Source of the DNA: Chelonoidis abingdonii
Taxonomy: Eukaryota; Chordata; Testudines; Testudinidae
DNA length: 64,000 nucleotides
Assembly (NCBI RefSeq): GCF_003597395.2
Contig: NC_133773.1
Location: forward strand, 146,005,329-146,069,328
Direction of reading: 5' to 3'
Shown here: in pieces, positions 1 through 11,696 of the stretch
How positions within the stretch are numbered: the first letter of the stretch is position 1
Layout: every line of letters starts with the position of its first letter
The notes under the pieces: model-generated
Told to the model about the DNA's origin: nothing
Databases searched by the model: none
What the model saw: the letters and a program-made list of their open reading frames with translations, nothing else
Program-made: the position numbers and the translations under genes

Positions 1-825
1 ATGCTAGTACTTCATATTTGAACTCTAATGTTCAAATTGAGGATTAATACTATGACACCCACCTCACCTCAGTGGCTACTGCCAGTCACCATCCAGCCCC
101 CACTCCTTGGGGCCGACGGCAGCCTGTGAACCACTCATCATCAGCGGGGGGGCTGGACCAGCTGCCTCTGCCTGTCTCTGGGCTTCCCCTCTGCAGCCCC
201 AGCGCCCTTTGTGGGCCCTTAACTCGGCCTGCAGCCTGGGGCTTTGCTAGGCCGGAGCTCCCCAGCTCCCTCTGCCTTTCCCCAGCCCTGCTCCACCCTA
301 GATACCCTCCTCAGCTTCCCACGCAGCCAGGCACTTCTCTCTCAAGGAGCCAGAGAGGGTGTTTTCTGGCCTAAAGCCTGCAGCCCTCTTACAAGGGCCA
401 GCTGGGCCCTGATTGAGCTGGCCACAGCTGTGGCTGCTTCTCCAATCAGCCCAGCTTTTCCCCAGCCCTCTCCCAGGCTGCTTTAACCTCTTCAGGGCAT
501 GAGTGGGGGACCACCCCACTACATGCTCCTCCAGCCCATGCATTGGAAGTGTGGCAGGGCAGGACCCCCTGGGCACAGAGCAGCGCTTTAACCCTGTCCT
601 CTCCAGCGTGGGGTTTGTGCACCCCATCCCAGTCACACCGAGTTAAACCTCAGGGCTGTTGTATGGAACACCCTGAAGGCAGGGGCTGAGAATAGTTCTC
701 AGTTGGCTTCGCAGAGAGTGTACCACCATCCTCTGCACAGCTTCAGAAACAGCTGCTGAGCCTGGCCAGTCCCTGCCACAGCCTAGTTTGGGGCACGTCT
801 GGGGCCTCTGAGATGAGCAGCTGAA
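1..825. other. GC-rich stretch without a supported gene
   Basis: No reading frame here resembles a known protein. The right end runs into the gypsy pol remnant, so part of the stretch may be degraded retroelement sequence. Confidence 0.3.
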
Positions 826-1574
826 GTACCTTACCTGGGATATCAATTGGGGAGCTGCTGCCTGAAGACGGAACCAGCCAAGGTGGAGGTGATCAGAGAC
901 TGGCCACCTCCCCAAACTAAAAAGCAGGTCCAGGCCTTTATTGGGAAGGCGGGGTACTATCGAAGGTTCGTGCCCCACTTTAGCACCATAGCCGCCCCCC
1001 TCACTGAGCTGTGCAAAAAGGGGAAGCCAGACAAGGTGGTCTGGACTGAGCAGTGCCGGGAGGCTTTCCGGGCGCTGAAGGAGGCTCTGGTTAGTGGCCC
1101 AGTTCTGGCAAACTCAGACTTTGACAAGCCCTTTATGGTGTTCACCGACGCCTCAGACACGGGACTGGGGGCGGTGTTAATGCAGGAGGATGAAAAGGGG
1201 GAGAGACATCCCATCGTGTACCTGAGCAAGAAGTTGCTACCCCAGGTGCAGAACTACATGGCCATCGAGAAGGAATGCCTGGCCATGGTGTGGGCCCTTA
1301 CGAAACTGGAGCCATATCTCTTTGGGCGACACTTCACCGTGTACACCAACCACTCTCCCCTGATCTGGCTACACCAGATAAAATCAACACCAAGCTCCTG
1401 AGGTGGAGCCTGCTCCTGCAGGACTATGACATGGACGTGGTCCATGTGAAGGGAAGTGCCAACCTGATAGCGGACGCGTTGTCCCGGAGAGGGGGCCCTG
1501 AACTTCCCCAGATCACTGCTCAAAGTGACCCCGCTCAGTTCAGTCTCGAAGGGGGGAGAGATGTGACGCAGTAG
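826..1574 (+). pseudogene. Ty3/gypsy-like pol remnant (RT C-terminus and RNase H)
   Basis: The frame opens with the end of a reverse transcriptase domain and continues into an RNase H domain. Visible blocks are GYYRRFVPHF near residue 37, the RNase H start FTDASDTGLGAVL near 1141-1180, and YLSKKLLPQ. A frame change near 1375-1400 splits the protein. The downstream frame carries LLRWSLLLQDYDMDVVHVKG and ADALSRR and ends at a TAG at 1572-1574. No integrase follows RNase H: the frame runs straight through a polypurine run into the LTR. It is a 5'-truncated, frameshifted retrotransposon copy, not a host gene. Confidence 0.85.
1551..1561 (+). other. Polypurine tract of the gypsy element
   Basis: The run GGGGGGAGAGA lies directly before TGTGACGCAG. 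A purine run touching a TG dinucleotide is the expected plus-strand primer site at the 5' edge of a 3' LTR. The pol frame reads through it. Confidence 0.65.
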
Positions 1575-2100
1575 GGAGCGGGGTGGATTGACCTGGGAAT
1601 GTCACTTAGTTTTACTGGACTGTCTGCATGGGGGATGGGAGAGCATGGGAGGGCGAGAGTCGGCTCCTGGAAAGATGATCCGGGCCCAGGCAGGGCAGCA
1701 CGCTGCGGTGAGCAGAGCTGGAGCATCGGGCTCCCTCGCCCCACAGGACAGGGCCACCTCCCAGGATGGCAGCCGAGAAGCCCCTGCCACCTGCCCCCCG
1801 GGAGAGCCTGAGGGATCGTCTGTACTTTGGGTCCCTTTTCAGAGCCCAGGGCGCTCAGCCGGGCCCCTCAGACCCACGGGAGGCCAAGGGCCTAGCCCCT
1901 CACACAGACCAGTCCCCGTTTGCCGTGTGGGGAGTGCAGCCTGAGCCGGACCGTCATGGGCGGGGGCAGGATTCCTTTGTTTACCGTCTGGGCTGCAGCC
2001 ATGGGGAGCTGCCTCCCTCAGACCCAGGGCCCCACCCTGAGCCCCACATGGCGCTGCAGTGATTCTACGTCCGGGCAGGGCGTCTGGGATGAGAGAGGTG
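1562..2100 (+). repeat. 3' LTR of the gypsy element (right end uncertain)
   Basis: The LTR starts with TGTGACGCAG after the polypurine tract. The last four pol codons and the stop at 1572-1574 lie inside it. I cannot place the 3' end, since no clear CA end with a flanking duplication is visible; about 2100 is a guess from composition. Confidence 0.45.
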
Positions 2101-2376
2101 CCCACCCTCACCCAGGGGGCACCCTCGAGGCACCTTTGAGGGGGACCAGCAGAAGCAGTGGTAACATCACAGCACAATACAGACACGTGATCTCCTAACG
2201 GTGATCACCCCCAACCCCAGCATTACTCAGGCCGGGGGGGCGCTCCTGAGCAAAGGACACCCCCCGCCCCCGCAGGTCTGCCTCGTTCCCTGGCTGTCTG
2301 CCAGCTGCGCCGAATGAAGGGGCGGCCCCAGGTGATGCAGGCGGTTGCTGTATTGAGCTGGGGCGGGGGGAGCTGC

Positions 2377-2706
2377 TCACCAAATGAGCAGCAGGAGCTG
2401 GATGGAAAAGGGCAGCAGGAGGTGCCTCCAGGCGAAGTAGATGACGACAGGGGGGAACAGGGAGACGAGGAAGGTGGCCAGCACCGGGACGAGTCTGTTG
2501 AAGAAGTTGTCGGCGACTGGCCTCAGCGATTTGGCGAAGACGAGCGCGGCCGGCAGCACGTGGTCGTATATGATGAAGACGGGGAGAAAGAGGAAGAAGA
2601 TGAGCATGAACACAATGCGGAGCAGGATATCACAAAATATCACAGTGGCGAGGAAGGAGAGCACCCGCCGGAGGGCCCGAAGGGCGCTTCGTACGATCGC
2701 ATTCAT
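2377..2706 (-). CDS. Small multi-pass membrane protein, paralogue A (109 aa)
   Basis: This intact frame encodes a very hydrophobic protein with hydrophobic stretches near residues 15-46, 50-58, 72-92 and 96-109 and a basic N-terminus (LRALRR), so two to four membrane passes are likely. The ATG has A at -3, and an in-frame TGA lies seven codons upstream, so the start is well defined. A polypyrimidine run ending CCTCGCAG (2783-2790) could be a 3' splice site for an untranslated first exon. The protein aligns without gaps to the frame at 11026-11355: 43 of 109 residues are identical by hand count, including Y[DE]HxLPA (47-53), LxPVADxFF (61-69), LAxFLVSL (76-83) and LLPF (97-100). I do not recognise the family with certainty. 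The HxLPALLL-type core recalls mammalian TMEM239, from memory only. No poly(A) signal lies within 150 bases downstream. Confidence 0.6.
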   Translation of the reverse strand: MNAIVRSALRALRRVLSFLATVIFCDILLRIVFMLIFFLFLPVFIIYDHVLPAALVFAKSLRPVADNFFNRLVPVLATFLVSLFPPVVIYFAWRHLLLPFSIQLLLLIW

Positions 2707-2782
2707 TCTCCAGGGCCTCTTGCCCCGGGCTCAGCTGAGCCTGGCCCGCAGCAGTAGCTTTGCCTCTGATGTTGCTCTCTCC

Positions 2783-2800
2783 CTGCGAGGAAGCAGGAGG
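2783..2800 (-). promoter_or_regulatory. Candidate 3' splice site upstream of paralogue A
   Basis: On the minus strand a pyrimidine-rich run (CTTCCTCCTGCTTCCTCGCAG) precedes the 109-codon frame by 76 bases. If used, it would join a non-coding upstream exon to a single coding exon. Transcript evidence is absent. Confidence 0.35.
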
Positions 2801-2816
2801 AAGGTGCCAGGGTGAG

Positions 2817-3773
2817 TCACCTGCAGTGGACGGAGAACCCTGACTTGGTGATGCTGATTTTATATCTAGACTGTGGTAACACCTGCGGGCCCAGGTCCCC
2901 AGCTGTTATGCTCAGGGTTGTACAGACACAGAGGGAGATCTGGTCTGGCGATTTAAGAAGAGAGGCACCGGGGGCAGATGGATTTCCTTGGCTGGCTATT
3001 CTTTCTGAAGGGGCATGTGTGTGTGAAAGAGAGGCAGAAAGACCAGGGAAGCAGAGCAAGGAGGCAGCAAGGAAGCACCAGACACAGTGAGAGAAGCACT
3101 GGCAGCAAAGCCCTGAGAAAAAGCTAAGAGCTTTTGGGCCATGCGCTGCCTGAAAGGGGCTTGGAGTTGTGAACAAAGAAACTGTCTCCCACTCTCTGTG
3201 TTCAGGGAAACAGGACTTTGACTATTCTTTGTAAATACACAGGATTGCATCAACTTTACCTGCCTCCATCCTTATTTCTCCTCATAACCAAAACAACCCG
3301 TAGGGCCTGAAGTGTGGCTAATCGCCCTGGTCCAAAGGGGGAGCTGTACAAAGGGCGTGGTGTGGGAGACAAGCACGTTTGCACTTCAGCCGTCCCAACT
3401 CATAAGGATCAACAAACCTCTGCCTCAGAGCATCGCTGAGGTAAGAGATGGGAATGGCCGGCTAGGCCCCAGCCAATCCAGCTGGGCCAGTGCAGAGTTC
3501 TCCCCCAGGGACAACATCTAGGGTTTTTCTTTTTAAAAATCCCAAACAGCAGGGCGTCCGGCCTTTAGCCGGATCCGTCTAGGGGGGCGTGTGTTCAGCC
3601 CAAACTACCCTTCCCCGGGGTCTAAGTCTGACCTTCCTGACAGCAGCGACCCTGCACTGAGTCCCCTGGAGTGACTCCTGATTGACACTCTTCTAAGGGA
3701 GGTCAGAATCAATCCCTTCGATTCTGGGTAAGGATCTGGCCCCATACTCCAGGGCATTCACGGCAGCACCATC
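2817..3773. other. No gene seen
   Basis: Short open frames only, with no recognisable domain and no clear repeat ends. Confidence 0.4.
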
Positions 3774-3966
3774 CTGGCCTGACCTACACTAGGAAATTAG
3801 GTCAGCGTGACTATATCACTTGTGTGAAAAATCCACCCCCGAGTGGGGCAGTTAACATGACCCTGGTCCCTATGCTAGGCTGAGAGAAGAATTCTCCTGT
3901 CTCTCAGGGAGGTGGATCACCTATGACTGGGCCACCGTCACGTTTTAAGTGTGGACAAGCCCTTAA
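3774..3966. mobile_element. MITE-like DNA element
   Basis: The left end reads CCTGACCTACACTAGG and the right end GTGTGGACAAGCCC, imperfect inverted ends of the chelonian 'GTCTACACT' type. The interior (TGTGTGAAAAATCCACCCCCGAG) closely resembles the element at 37632-37860. It encodes no protein. Confidence 0.5.
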
Positions 3967-6730
3967 AGATGGACTGTCCCCTCCTGTCTCTGTGATAGGA
4001 AGCCTTGCCCCGGTCACTCTGGCAGGGCTCAGTTGCTGTATCCTGTCACCCAGAGGCTGAGCACGAGCTAGGAAGGAATTTTTCCCCACGTGTACAGCAA
4101 GACAAAGGCATTGTAGATGGGTTTTGCCTTCCCCTGAAGCATAAGGAATTGGCCATTGCCAGAGGTACTAGATGAGACAGACCTGTGACCTCATCCGGTC
4201 TGGCACTTCCTGAAAACTGACAGATGCCTTTTAGGAGGGTTCTCAAGAGACCCCCTGTGCCCCTCTGGAGGGTGGTGGAGTCCTGGGCTCCAGCCACAAA
4301 AGGCCAAATGGCCCTTTCCTGCTCTGTTAATCTCAGACAAAGCCCAATAGCCCCGTGCAACAGCCAGGAGAGCTAGGATATCAGAAACAGGTCAGTGAAA
4401 GCAGAACTTGCCTGCAGGTTGGACCAGACATTAGTAGCCTGGCATATCGCATCCCCTGCATGTGGCCTAGCACTCAGTTCTTCCTCACGCTGGGTGAAAA
4501 CATCACCTCCCACATGGCTCCTCTGCCCCCGGGCTCTGAGCTTGGCAGCCCTGTGCCTGCCACCCGGCAAGCTGGTGGCTACGCTGCCTGCTTGTGATGT
4601 CACAAACGGGGTGTGGGGCTCACAGGCTGGAAGGCAGCTTAGCAGCTGCTGTTGGGGTCTGGGACACACAGCAACACTTGGATTTCTTCCCTGTCTAAGC
4701 ACGTGATCCACAACATCATGCTGTGCAAATAAATCGGGGGAGGTTTTCAAAGGCACAGAGGATGGTGAGGCAGCGCACTGAACTCCTGGGGAAAGTCCAT
4801 GGAGGCTGAGTCCCTAACCCCATTTGTGCCTCTGAAAACCCCCTTTTCTAAATAAATCAGTGACATAGATAAAGGAACCAAGCAGCCAAACATACTCCAG
4901 GGGAAGCAAAGCTAATAAACCCAAAGGCAAACCAATCACCAGCTTCCTGCTAGGCCTGGAGACAGTAAAAGGGTGAGCGACTGAAAAGAAGCAGCAAAGA
5001 TCCCCCTGCCCAAATCACAATCAGCGCAGGGACCATCTCTTTGGTCTGTGTTTGCACACGGGTCCCTGACAGGGGCTCCTAGGTGCTACAAATAATATAT
5101 AATCATGAAAATGTGTTCTGGCTCCAACGCCTCTGTTCAAACATCCAGCCAGACCACCCGCAGCAACGTGATCAGGGCACTCCAGTCCCAACGTTACAAG
5201 CCTCGACCTGGCTGGACTAAGCGCCAGCTGGCCTGAGGGACACATTCAGAAGGCAGTCGAAGGGAGCGTGATGAGGTGCCCACCCCACCCCGCACAGGGC
5301 TGGAAGGGGTTTAGAAGGGAGAGGCAGGGAGCAGGGAACGAATGGGAAACAGGTTCAGCTGGGCAGGAACTAGAGGGGCCTGTAGAAAGCCCAGGAGTTG
5401 TGAGCAGTAAAGGCTGTAGGAAGGCAGGCAGTGGGTTTGGCGCTGGTACACGCAGCAAGTGGGGGGGACCAGGTGGGTAGGAAGCAGTGAGGGCTGGGAG
5501 AGGAAAGCCCAGAACTGCTGAGCTGGAACCTGGCAGAGAGGGTGGGTTCCCCTGCCAGACCCTGAGGGGGTGGCACCATGGGGCAGCGAGAGAGAAGGCT
5601 TTGCTAGCCCAGAGGCAGGGAATGCTGGGTCAGGAAGTGGACACTGTGGGCCCTGGAGAGAGAGGGGCTGCAGACCAGAGTGATGAAACTAACCACAAAC
5701 TATAGTGCCCAGAAGGACCCTGTGTGAAAGCCGGTAGCGTTGTCAGACGTCCCAATCCCTGTAGTGATTTGTAGGCTGTAAATACGTTAGGTTCAGGCCC
5801 CCTCTTATATTCTTTATTTTAAAGGAAAATAACTGGCCTTTAGTGAGTGATGTCAGCCTAGCTAGGGTCCATTGGAGCTGCTGGGCTGTCCTGGTTCATC
5901 GTTGGAGCGTTCTTCAGTACAAGGAAACTCGAAACTCTAAATTGTGTGTGTAAAGACTGGATTCCCACGAAGAGAAAGAGAATCACCATTCCTGCGATAA
6001 TTTTCACGTTCCTATAGATCAGGGACAGTGAGTAGGCAGATCACAGGCCAAATCCGGACACCAGATGCTTTCGAACAGACCCCGATAACTTTTTATTTAA
6101 TTCTTGTTGTTGTTGTGTTTGTTTGTTGGGTTTTTTTATGATTATTTTTTCCAGAGTCTAGGCCTTGGCTATAATTTGACCAAGAAATTTGGACCTTGAC
6201 AAAAAGTAATTGACTCCCCCTGCTCTAGACAATCCAGCTGTCGTCTCTCGCAGGGGTAGGAATTCATGGTCTGTGCACACACCTGAAGTCCGAGAAAGGA
6301 ATTCAGTCACACAGAACCGCTCAGTGGATTGACGTACCTCCCCTCCGTGAAGTTCACTTCCGCACAGCAAGCAGCAGCCCGTGGCCCCAGGCTCGCAGTG
6401 CTCTCACTGCAGTGCTGTAAACAGTGGGGCAGATATTTGGACGCGGGCTGGAGCTTGGGCCGTGTCTGCACAGCTGTTTTCAGCACTGTAGCAGGAGCCC
6501 TACAAGCCCCAGTCTGTCGCCCCAGGTGCTGAGACTCACTGCCATGGCCTGGGTCGACGTTCCGGTCTCCAGGGCCATGTGTGCTCTGGCTAGCAGGTCG
6601 TGCAAGTGAGCTGGAAGGCGCTAAACGGAGGAGGAAACAAATGTAAGCCCTGCCCCAAGGCAATTCGCAGGGTACCTTGCTGTCTCCTGGCAACGGACCT
6701 CTCAGTCATAAGAGTTCATACTGCTGCCCA
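3967..6730. other. No gene seen
   Basis: Several open frames of 60-130 codons occur on both strands, but they overlap each other and show no recognisable domain. T-rich runs lie near 6090-6150. Confidence 0.4.
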
Positions 6731-8885
6731 TCATAGAATCATAGGCCTGGAAGGGACCTCGAGAGGTCACCTAGTCCAGCCCCCTGCACTCCTGGCAGGA
6801 CTAATTATCTAGACCCTCCTAGGCAGGTGTTTGTTCAACCTGCTCTTAAGCATCTCCAGTGATGGAGATTCCACAACCTCCTCGAGCAATTTATTCCAGT
6901 GCTTAACCACCCTGACAGCTAGGAATTTTTTCCTAATGTCCAGCCTAAACCTCCCTTGCTGCAATTTAAGCCCATTGTTTCTGGGAAGTTAACAAAGAAA
7001 TTTTCCGCTCCTCCTTGTAACAATCTTTTATGTGTACTGAAAACTGTCCTCATGTCCCTCACAGTTTCTCTTCTCCAGGAATAACAGACCAGTTTTTTTC
7101 AATCTTCTTCATAAGCTCACGTTTTCTAGTCTTTCCCGATTTGTGTGCTCTTCTCTGGACTTTCTCTTTCCTGAATGTAGTGCTCAGAACTGGACCCAAT
7201 ACCCTATCCAAGCCTATCAGTGTGGATGTGCCAGCAGAGAATTATAACTTCATTGTCTTACTTACAACACTCCTGCACTTGTGGCACCATAGACTAACCA
7301 AAAATTATTGAGCATAAGCTTTCAAGGCTACAGACCACTTCATGGATGCATAGAATGGAAATATAGTAAGGAGATATATATACACATACAGAGAACAACT
7401 CCCACCTTTCATGTTCTCTGTATGTGTAATATATCTTCTGCTGTATGATTCCATTCTATGCATCCATGAAGTGGGCTGTAGCCCATGAAGTTTTATGCTG
7501 AAATCAATGTGTTAGTCTCTAAGGTGGCACAAGGACTCCTGCTCTTTTTGCGGATACGACTAACACGGCTGCTACTCTGAAACTGATCCTGCTAATACAA
7601 CCCGAATAATCTTTGATTTTTTTCCCAACAGTGTCACACTGGACTCATATTTAGCTGTTGCGTCACTATGATCCCCAGATCCCTTCCCGCAGGACTCCTT
7701 CCTAGGCAGTCATTGCCCAGTTTTGGTTAATGGTTGTTGCAAATGATCTGTTCAACTGCCTAAGTGGAGAACTTGCATTTGTCCTTATTGGAATTTCATC
7801 CTATTTACTTCAGACCATTTTCCAGTTTGTCCAGATCATTTTGAATTTTAATCCTATCCCTCCAATGACTGGCAACTCCTCCGCCTGGTATCTCCACAAA
7901 CTGTATAAGTGTGCTCTCTATGCCATATCTAAATCATTGATGAGCTATTGAACAGAACCGGATCCAGAGCTTATGCTGCTGGACCCCATAACATATGCCT
8001 TTCACTTGGACTTGTGAACAACTTATAACTCCTCTGGGAACGGTTTTTCCAACCAGTTATTCACCCACCTTATAGTAGCTCCATCTAGGTTGTATTTCCT
8101 CAGTTTGTTTATGAGACGATCATGCGAGATAGATCAAAAGCCTTCCTAAAGTCAAGATATACCACATCTATCACTCCCCCGCCATCCACAAGGATGTTAC
8201 ACCTGTCAAAGAAAGCTGTTAAGTTGATTGACATGTTTTGTCTTGACAAATCAATACTGACTGATACTTAGCACTTATTAATCTTCTAGGTGTTAGTAAA
8301 TTGATTGCTTAATTATTTGCTCCATTCATCTTCCAGGTACAGAAGTTAAACTGACTGGTCTGTAATTCCCAGTTTTCCTGTCCCCATTTTATAGTTGGGC
8401 ACTAAGATTTGTCTTTTCCAGTCTTCTGAATCTCTCCGTCTTCCATGACTTCAAAGTCATCATTAATGGCTCAGACATCTCTCCAGTCAGCTCCTGAGTA
8501 TTCTGGGATGTATTTTCATTAGGCTCTGGTGACTTGGAGACATCTAACGTATCTGAGTAATTTTAACTTGTTCTTTCCTATTAGCCTCTGATTCTACTCA
8601 TTTTCACTGGCATTCGTTAAGTTAAATTCTATTGCACAACCTTTTTTTGTGAAAAATGGAATGAAAAGTCATAAGCAACCTCTGTCATTGTCACATTTTC
8701 TATTATTGTCTTTCCCTCCTCATTGAGTAACTGCCCCACCTGTCCTGGTCTTCCTCTGTTTCTAATGTTCTGTAGAACTTTCTTGTTACCTTTTTATGTC
8801 CCTAGATAGTTAATCTCATTTTGTGCCTTGCCTTTTCTAATTTTGCCCCTACAGACTGTGGTGTTTGTTACAGTCATCCTTGGTA
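6731..8885 (-). mobile_element. CR1 LINE fragment, degraded
   Basis: The plus strand begins with TCATAGAATCATAGGCCTGGAAGG, the reverse complement of a CR1 3' end. The 3' UTR and then degraded reverse-transcriptase sequence follow toward higher coordinates (for example the antisense of FNIFINDL near 7900). Many stops and indels make it a dead copy. A palindromic MITE interrupts it at 7277-7586. The 5' end stops near 8885 against another repeat. Confidence 0.85.
7277..7586. mobile_element. hAT-like MITE inserted in CR1
   Basis: The right end (GACTAACACGGCTGCTACTCTG) is the reverse complement of the left end of the element at 60652. The centre has inverted arms (CTTCATGGATGCATAGAATGG and CCATTCTATGCATCCATGAAG) that would fold into a long hairpin. 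TCCTGC flanks it at 7271-7276 and 7587-7592, matching a duplicated CR1 target. The outer left end is truncated. Confidence 0.75.
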
Positions 8886-10190
8886 AGGGGCTGTTATCCC
8901 TTACTAACATTCAGTGGGGGTGTTTGGTTGCTAGCTCCCAGCAAAAAGGGGAGGATCGAAGGCAAATCAGGAACCTTGAGACTGACAGTCCCCAGGACCA
9001 ATGGCGAGAGGCCAGTGCTCCAGGCAGCCTGATTGACCGGGTGGGCAGGCTGATCAAAGAAGAGACAGAGCCAGGGTGGGTCCCCATCCTCCCTGTGAGC
9101 TGGAAATTGCCTGGAGTCAAGAAGTGGGGGGCTGAGCTAAGGCGAGAGCAGGGCCCAAGCCAAGCTGCTTGGGAGCAGAGCTGCAGCCCCAAAGCCAGAG
9201 CACAGCCCAGAGAGAGAACCTGCCCTGGGAGGGAGCTGCAGCAGCCAGAGCCGAAGAGGGGCCAGACAAGCAGCCAGGAACAGGGTAGAGGCTGAGAAGG
9301 AGTCACAGAAGCAGCCTGCCAGAGCAGACCTGCCCTAGGAGCAGAGCTGTTAGTAAAACTGGAGCCAGAGAGGCCAGAGAAAGCAGCCCAGGGGCTGAAG
9401 CAGAGCAGCAGCAGCAGCGGTGTGAGGCCTGTGGAGCTGGGGCTGGAGCAGTCTGGAGCTGGGTGCGGAGAGCAGCTGGGGAGAGTGATGGGACCCTGGG
9501 CAGTGGGTCCAGCACAGGGAGATGCCTCAGCCAAGAGGCTCTGCAGGCCAGACTTGGAGGGGGATGTAACCCTGACAGAGCTGGGGTGACACTGGGGAGA
9601 AGGGTCCTGCCACCCAGAGCCTGAAGTGTGTGGCCACTGCCAGAGCAAGTGTCCAACACCGCAGTGTCCCTGCAGCACAGCCGGGGCCTGAGAAGGAGGC
9701 CTGGGACCTACGATGAACAGACTGGGAATGCCCTGATGTCAGGAAACTGTTTGTGATGGTCCCTGCCACAGAGCAGGGTGATGTGTTTCCTTTAACCTTT
9801 CCTATTTCCTTATTTCTTTTTTAAATTAATTGTTAATTAAATAACTTGTTTTGCTTTAAATTGTAATGAGTGATCAGTGGGTCAGGGAGGTGCACAGTGC
9901 AAAGAGAGTACCCCGGAGTGGGGACACCCTAGCCCCTGTCCTGGGTGACCGCTGCAGGGTTGGGGGTGGAGCCCCCCAGGAATCCTGGGCCCAGCCTTGT
10001 TGGGGTTACAAGGACTCTGCCAGATGGGAGAGTGGAAGGGGAGTCCTCAAGGGCAGGGAGGCCTCTGGGTAAAGGAAATGGGAGCGAGGACTCAGATCCT
10101 TTCGCCAGCCCACTTCACTGGGTAGTGCAGAAGCCAGGAAAGTTCTGCACAATAGCGGGACCATTTCCCCACTTAAATTTGTAATTTGAG
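8886..10190. repeat. LTR-like repeat block
   Basis: A GC-rich stretch with tandem-like GCAGAGC/CCAGAGCC words is followed by an AT-rich segment (9790-9860) and another GC-rich stretch. This composition and its abutment to truncated CR1 suggest a solo LTR or similar repeat. The long minus-strand frame across it is low-complexity. Ends and class are uncertain. Confidence 0.35.
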
Positions 10191-11025
10191 CAGGTTTCAC
10201 TTTTTGTAGGACACCGTTGTATCTGGGCTCCTACCTCGTGAAACCATGAGCAAAAGCAAAGTCCATAGTGGATTTCATGGCATCTCTGACAACTTTTCCT
10301 TTTGTGGGTAAAATCTCTGCTTGGGGCAGGGTTATTTTATTTTTTGAGGGGTGGTCGGTTGAGATTTGGGGGGAAGGATGGTTGTGGGTGTGATGCTTGT
10401 GGGGGAAAGGCCATTCCAAGGAGGAAGGTTTGGCAGTGACCTGCATTTGCCTAAGCACCTCTGGATGACTGTCCCAGAGCCTGATCCCCTCCACCATGAC
10501 GTACTGAAATGCAGCGGCTGCTCGGTCAGCTCCCCAGACTCCCAGACTCTATGTCTGCCATCCCCTGGCATGCACAGCCAAGACTAGCACATTCCTCCGC
10601 ACTTGCCGCAGGCTGGATGTCAGGAGCCTGCTGGATGGCAGAGTTGCTCAGTGGTAATTGCATGGCAGAACTGTGTGTCTGGAGGGGACTGGACTGGCAG
10701 AAGGAGCAGTGACAAGATGGTGAGTAGAAAGCCTTGTAGGCAAAGCTCTTCCTTAGGAGGAATGTACTCAGATTGGCTCACAGAGTGAGGGTAGGACAGG
10801 AGACTCCGTGCGGGTGTCAGCAACCACGTACCTGCCAGAGGGACGACAGAAATTCTGGGCTCATGACACTGGCATGGCGGAGAAGTTGCTCTTTAGGTAA
10901 CGTGAGATTGTTTGGATCCCTCTGGGAGGTTTCTGACTTCCCCTGCCCTCTGCGCAGGGCACACCCAATGAAAGGCGGCCAGCAAGACATGCAAGTGCCT
11001 GACTGCTCTGTTGAGCCGCAGCCAC
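10191..11025. other. No gene seen; 3' flank of paralogue B
   Basis: This lies downstream of the minus-strand frame at 11026-11355. The nearest minus-strand AATAAA is near 10331-10340, about 690 bases beyond the stop, so a long 3' UTR is possible. No domain is recognised. Confidence 0.35.
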
Positions 11026-11355
11026 TCAGAAAACAAGCCGCGCTAACATGAGGTAAAAAGGCAGCAGTATGAGCTTCAAGCCCAAGAAGAGGGAGATAGG
11101 GAGAGACAGGGAGACGAGGAAGATGGCCAGAGCCCGAAGCACATCGTGGAAGAAGACGTCTGCGACTGGGGTCAGGGTTTGGAGGAAAAGCAGCAAGGCT
11201 GGTAACATGTGTTCGTATAAGGCAACGCCAGGGACCATCAGGAAAATGAGGAAGTAATAAATGGCGTCTCCCAGGGCAGCAATATAGATCACGAAGGCAA
11301 GGAAGCAGAGCACCCTCTTGAGCCCCTGGAGGAGATCTGCGATGGTGGGATGCAT
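11026..11355 (-). CDS. Small multi-pass membrane protein, paralogue B (109 aa)
   Basis: This intact frame has the same length as the one at 2377-2706 and aligns to it end to end without gaps (about 39% identity by hand count). Hydrophobic stretches lie near residues 14-47, 50-59, 72-92 and 94-109. The Y[DE]HxLPA, LxPVADxFF, LAxFLVSL and LLPF blocks are shared. The ATG has A at -3. The frame stays open for about 28 codons upstream without another ATG and then meets a TAG, so either this ATG is used or an upstream exon is spliced in; a weak CCGGCAG acceptor lies about 33 bases before the ATG. Equal length, full-length conservation and same orientation argue for two selected gene copies rather than chance frames. 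Function is unknown; the TMEM239-like reading is a hypothesis. Confidence 0.6.
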   Translation of the reverse strand: MHPTIADLLQGLKRVLCFLAFVIYIAALGDAIYYFLIFLMVPGVALYEHMLPALLLFLQTLTPVADVFFHDVLRALAIFLVSLSLPISLFLGLKLILLPFYLMLARLVF

Positions 11356-11696
11356 GTTACAGGACCCCGCTTCGCGCTTCCCTTTCTGCCGGCACCTCTC
11401 CTCGGGTATCCAGCTCTCCCTTTGAAGGCTGACTTGGGGTGAGGCCTATACAGCAACAGGGGGAACAAAGCTGTTCTCAGGAGGAAATGTCTTATTTCCT
11501 GCGCACTGATCATGTAGCGTTACGATGCAGTGTTTATATTGCTGCAGCTCCCAGGGGCCTGGATCAGGCCCAGCGCTCCAGTGTGCTGTGTATCCAGGTA
11601 CATAGGCCCCCGCTCTGAATCGCACCATTTCACCTCACACCACTACTGTGCAGTAGGGAAGTGCTACTATTCCCATTGTTCGACGGGGAACTAAAA

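Noticed and set aside
1766..2062. 98-codon plus-strand frame with a good ATG context
   Set aside because: It lies inside the presumed gypsy LTR, and nothing in it resembles a known protein.
2314..2815. Plus-strand frames rich in Glu/Arg/Lys opposite paralogue A
   Set aside because: They are antisense shadows of the hydrophobic minus-strand gene; the same shadow appears at 11069-11257.
8911..9678. 255-codon minus-strand open frame
   Set aside because: Low-complexity Ser/Leu/Pro composition from a GC-rich repeat with GCAGAGC-like words; no domain, and frames on the other strand are equally open.
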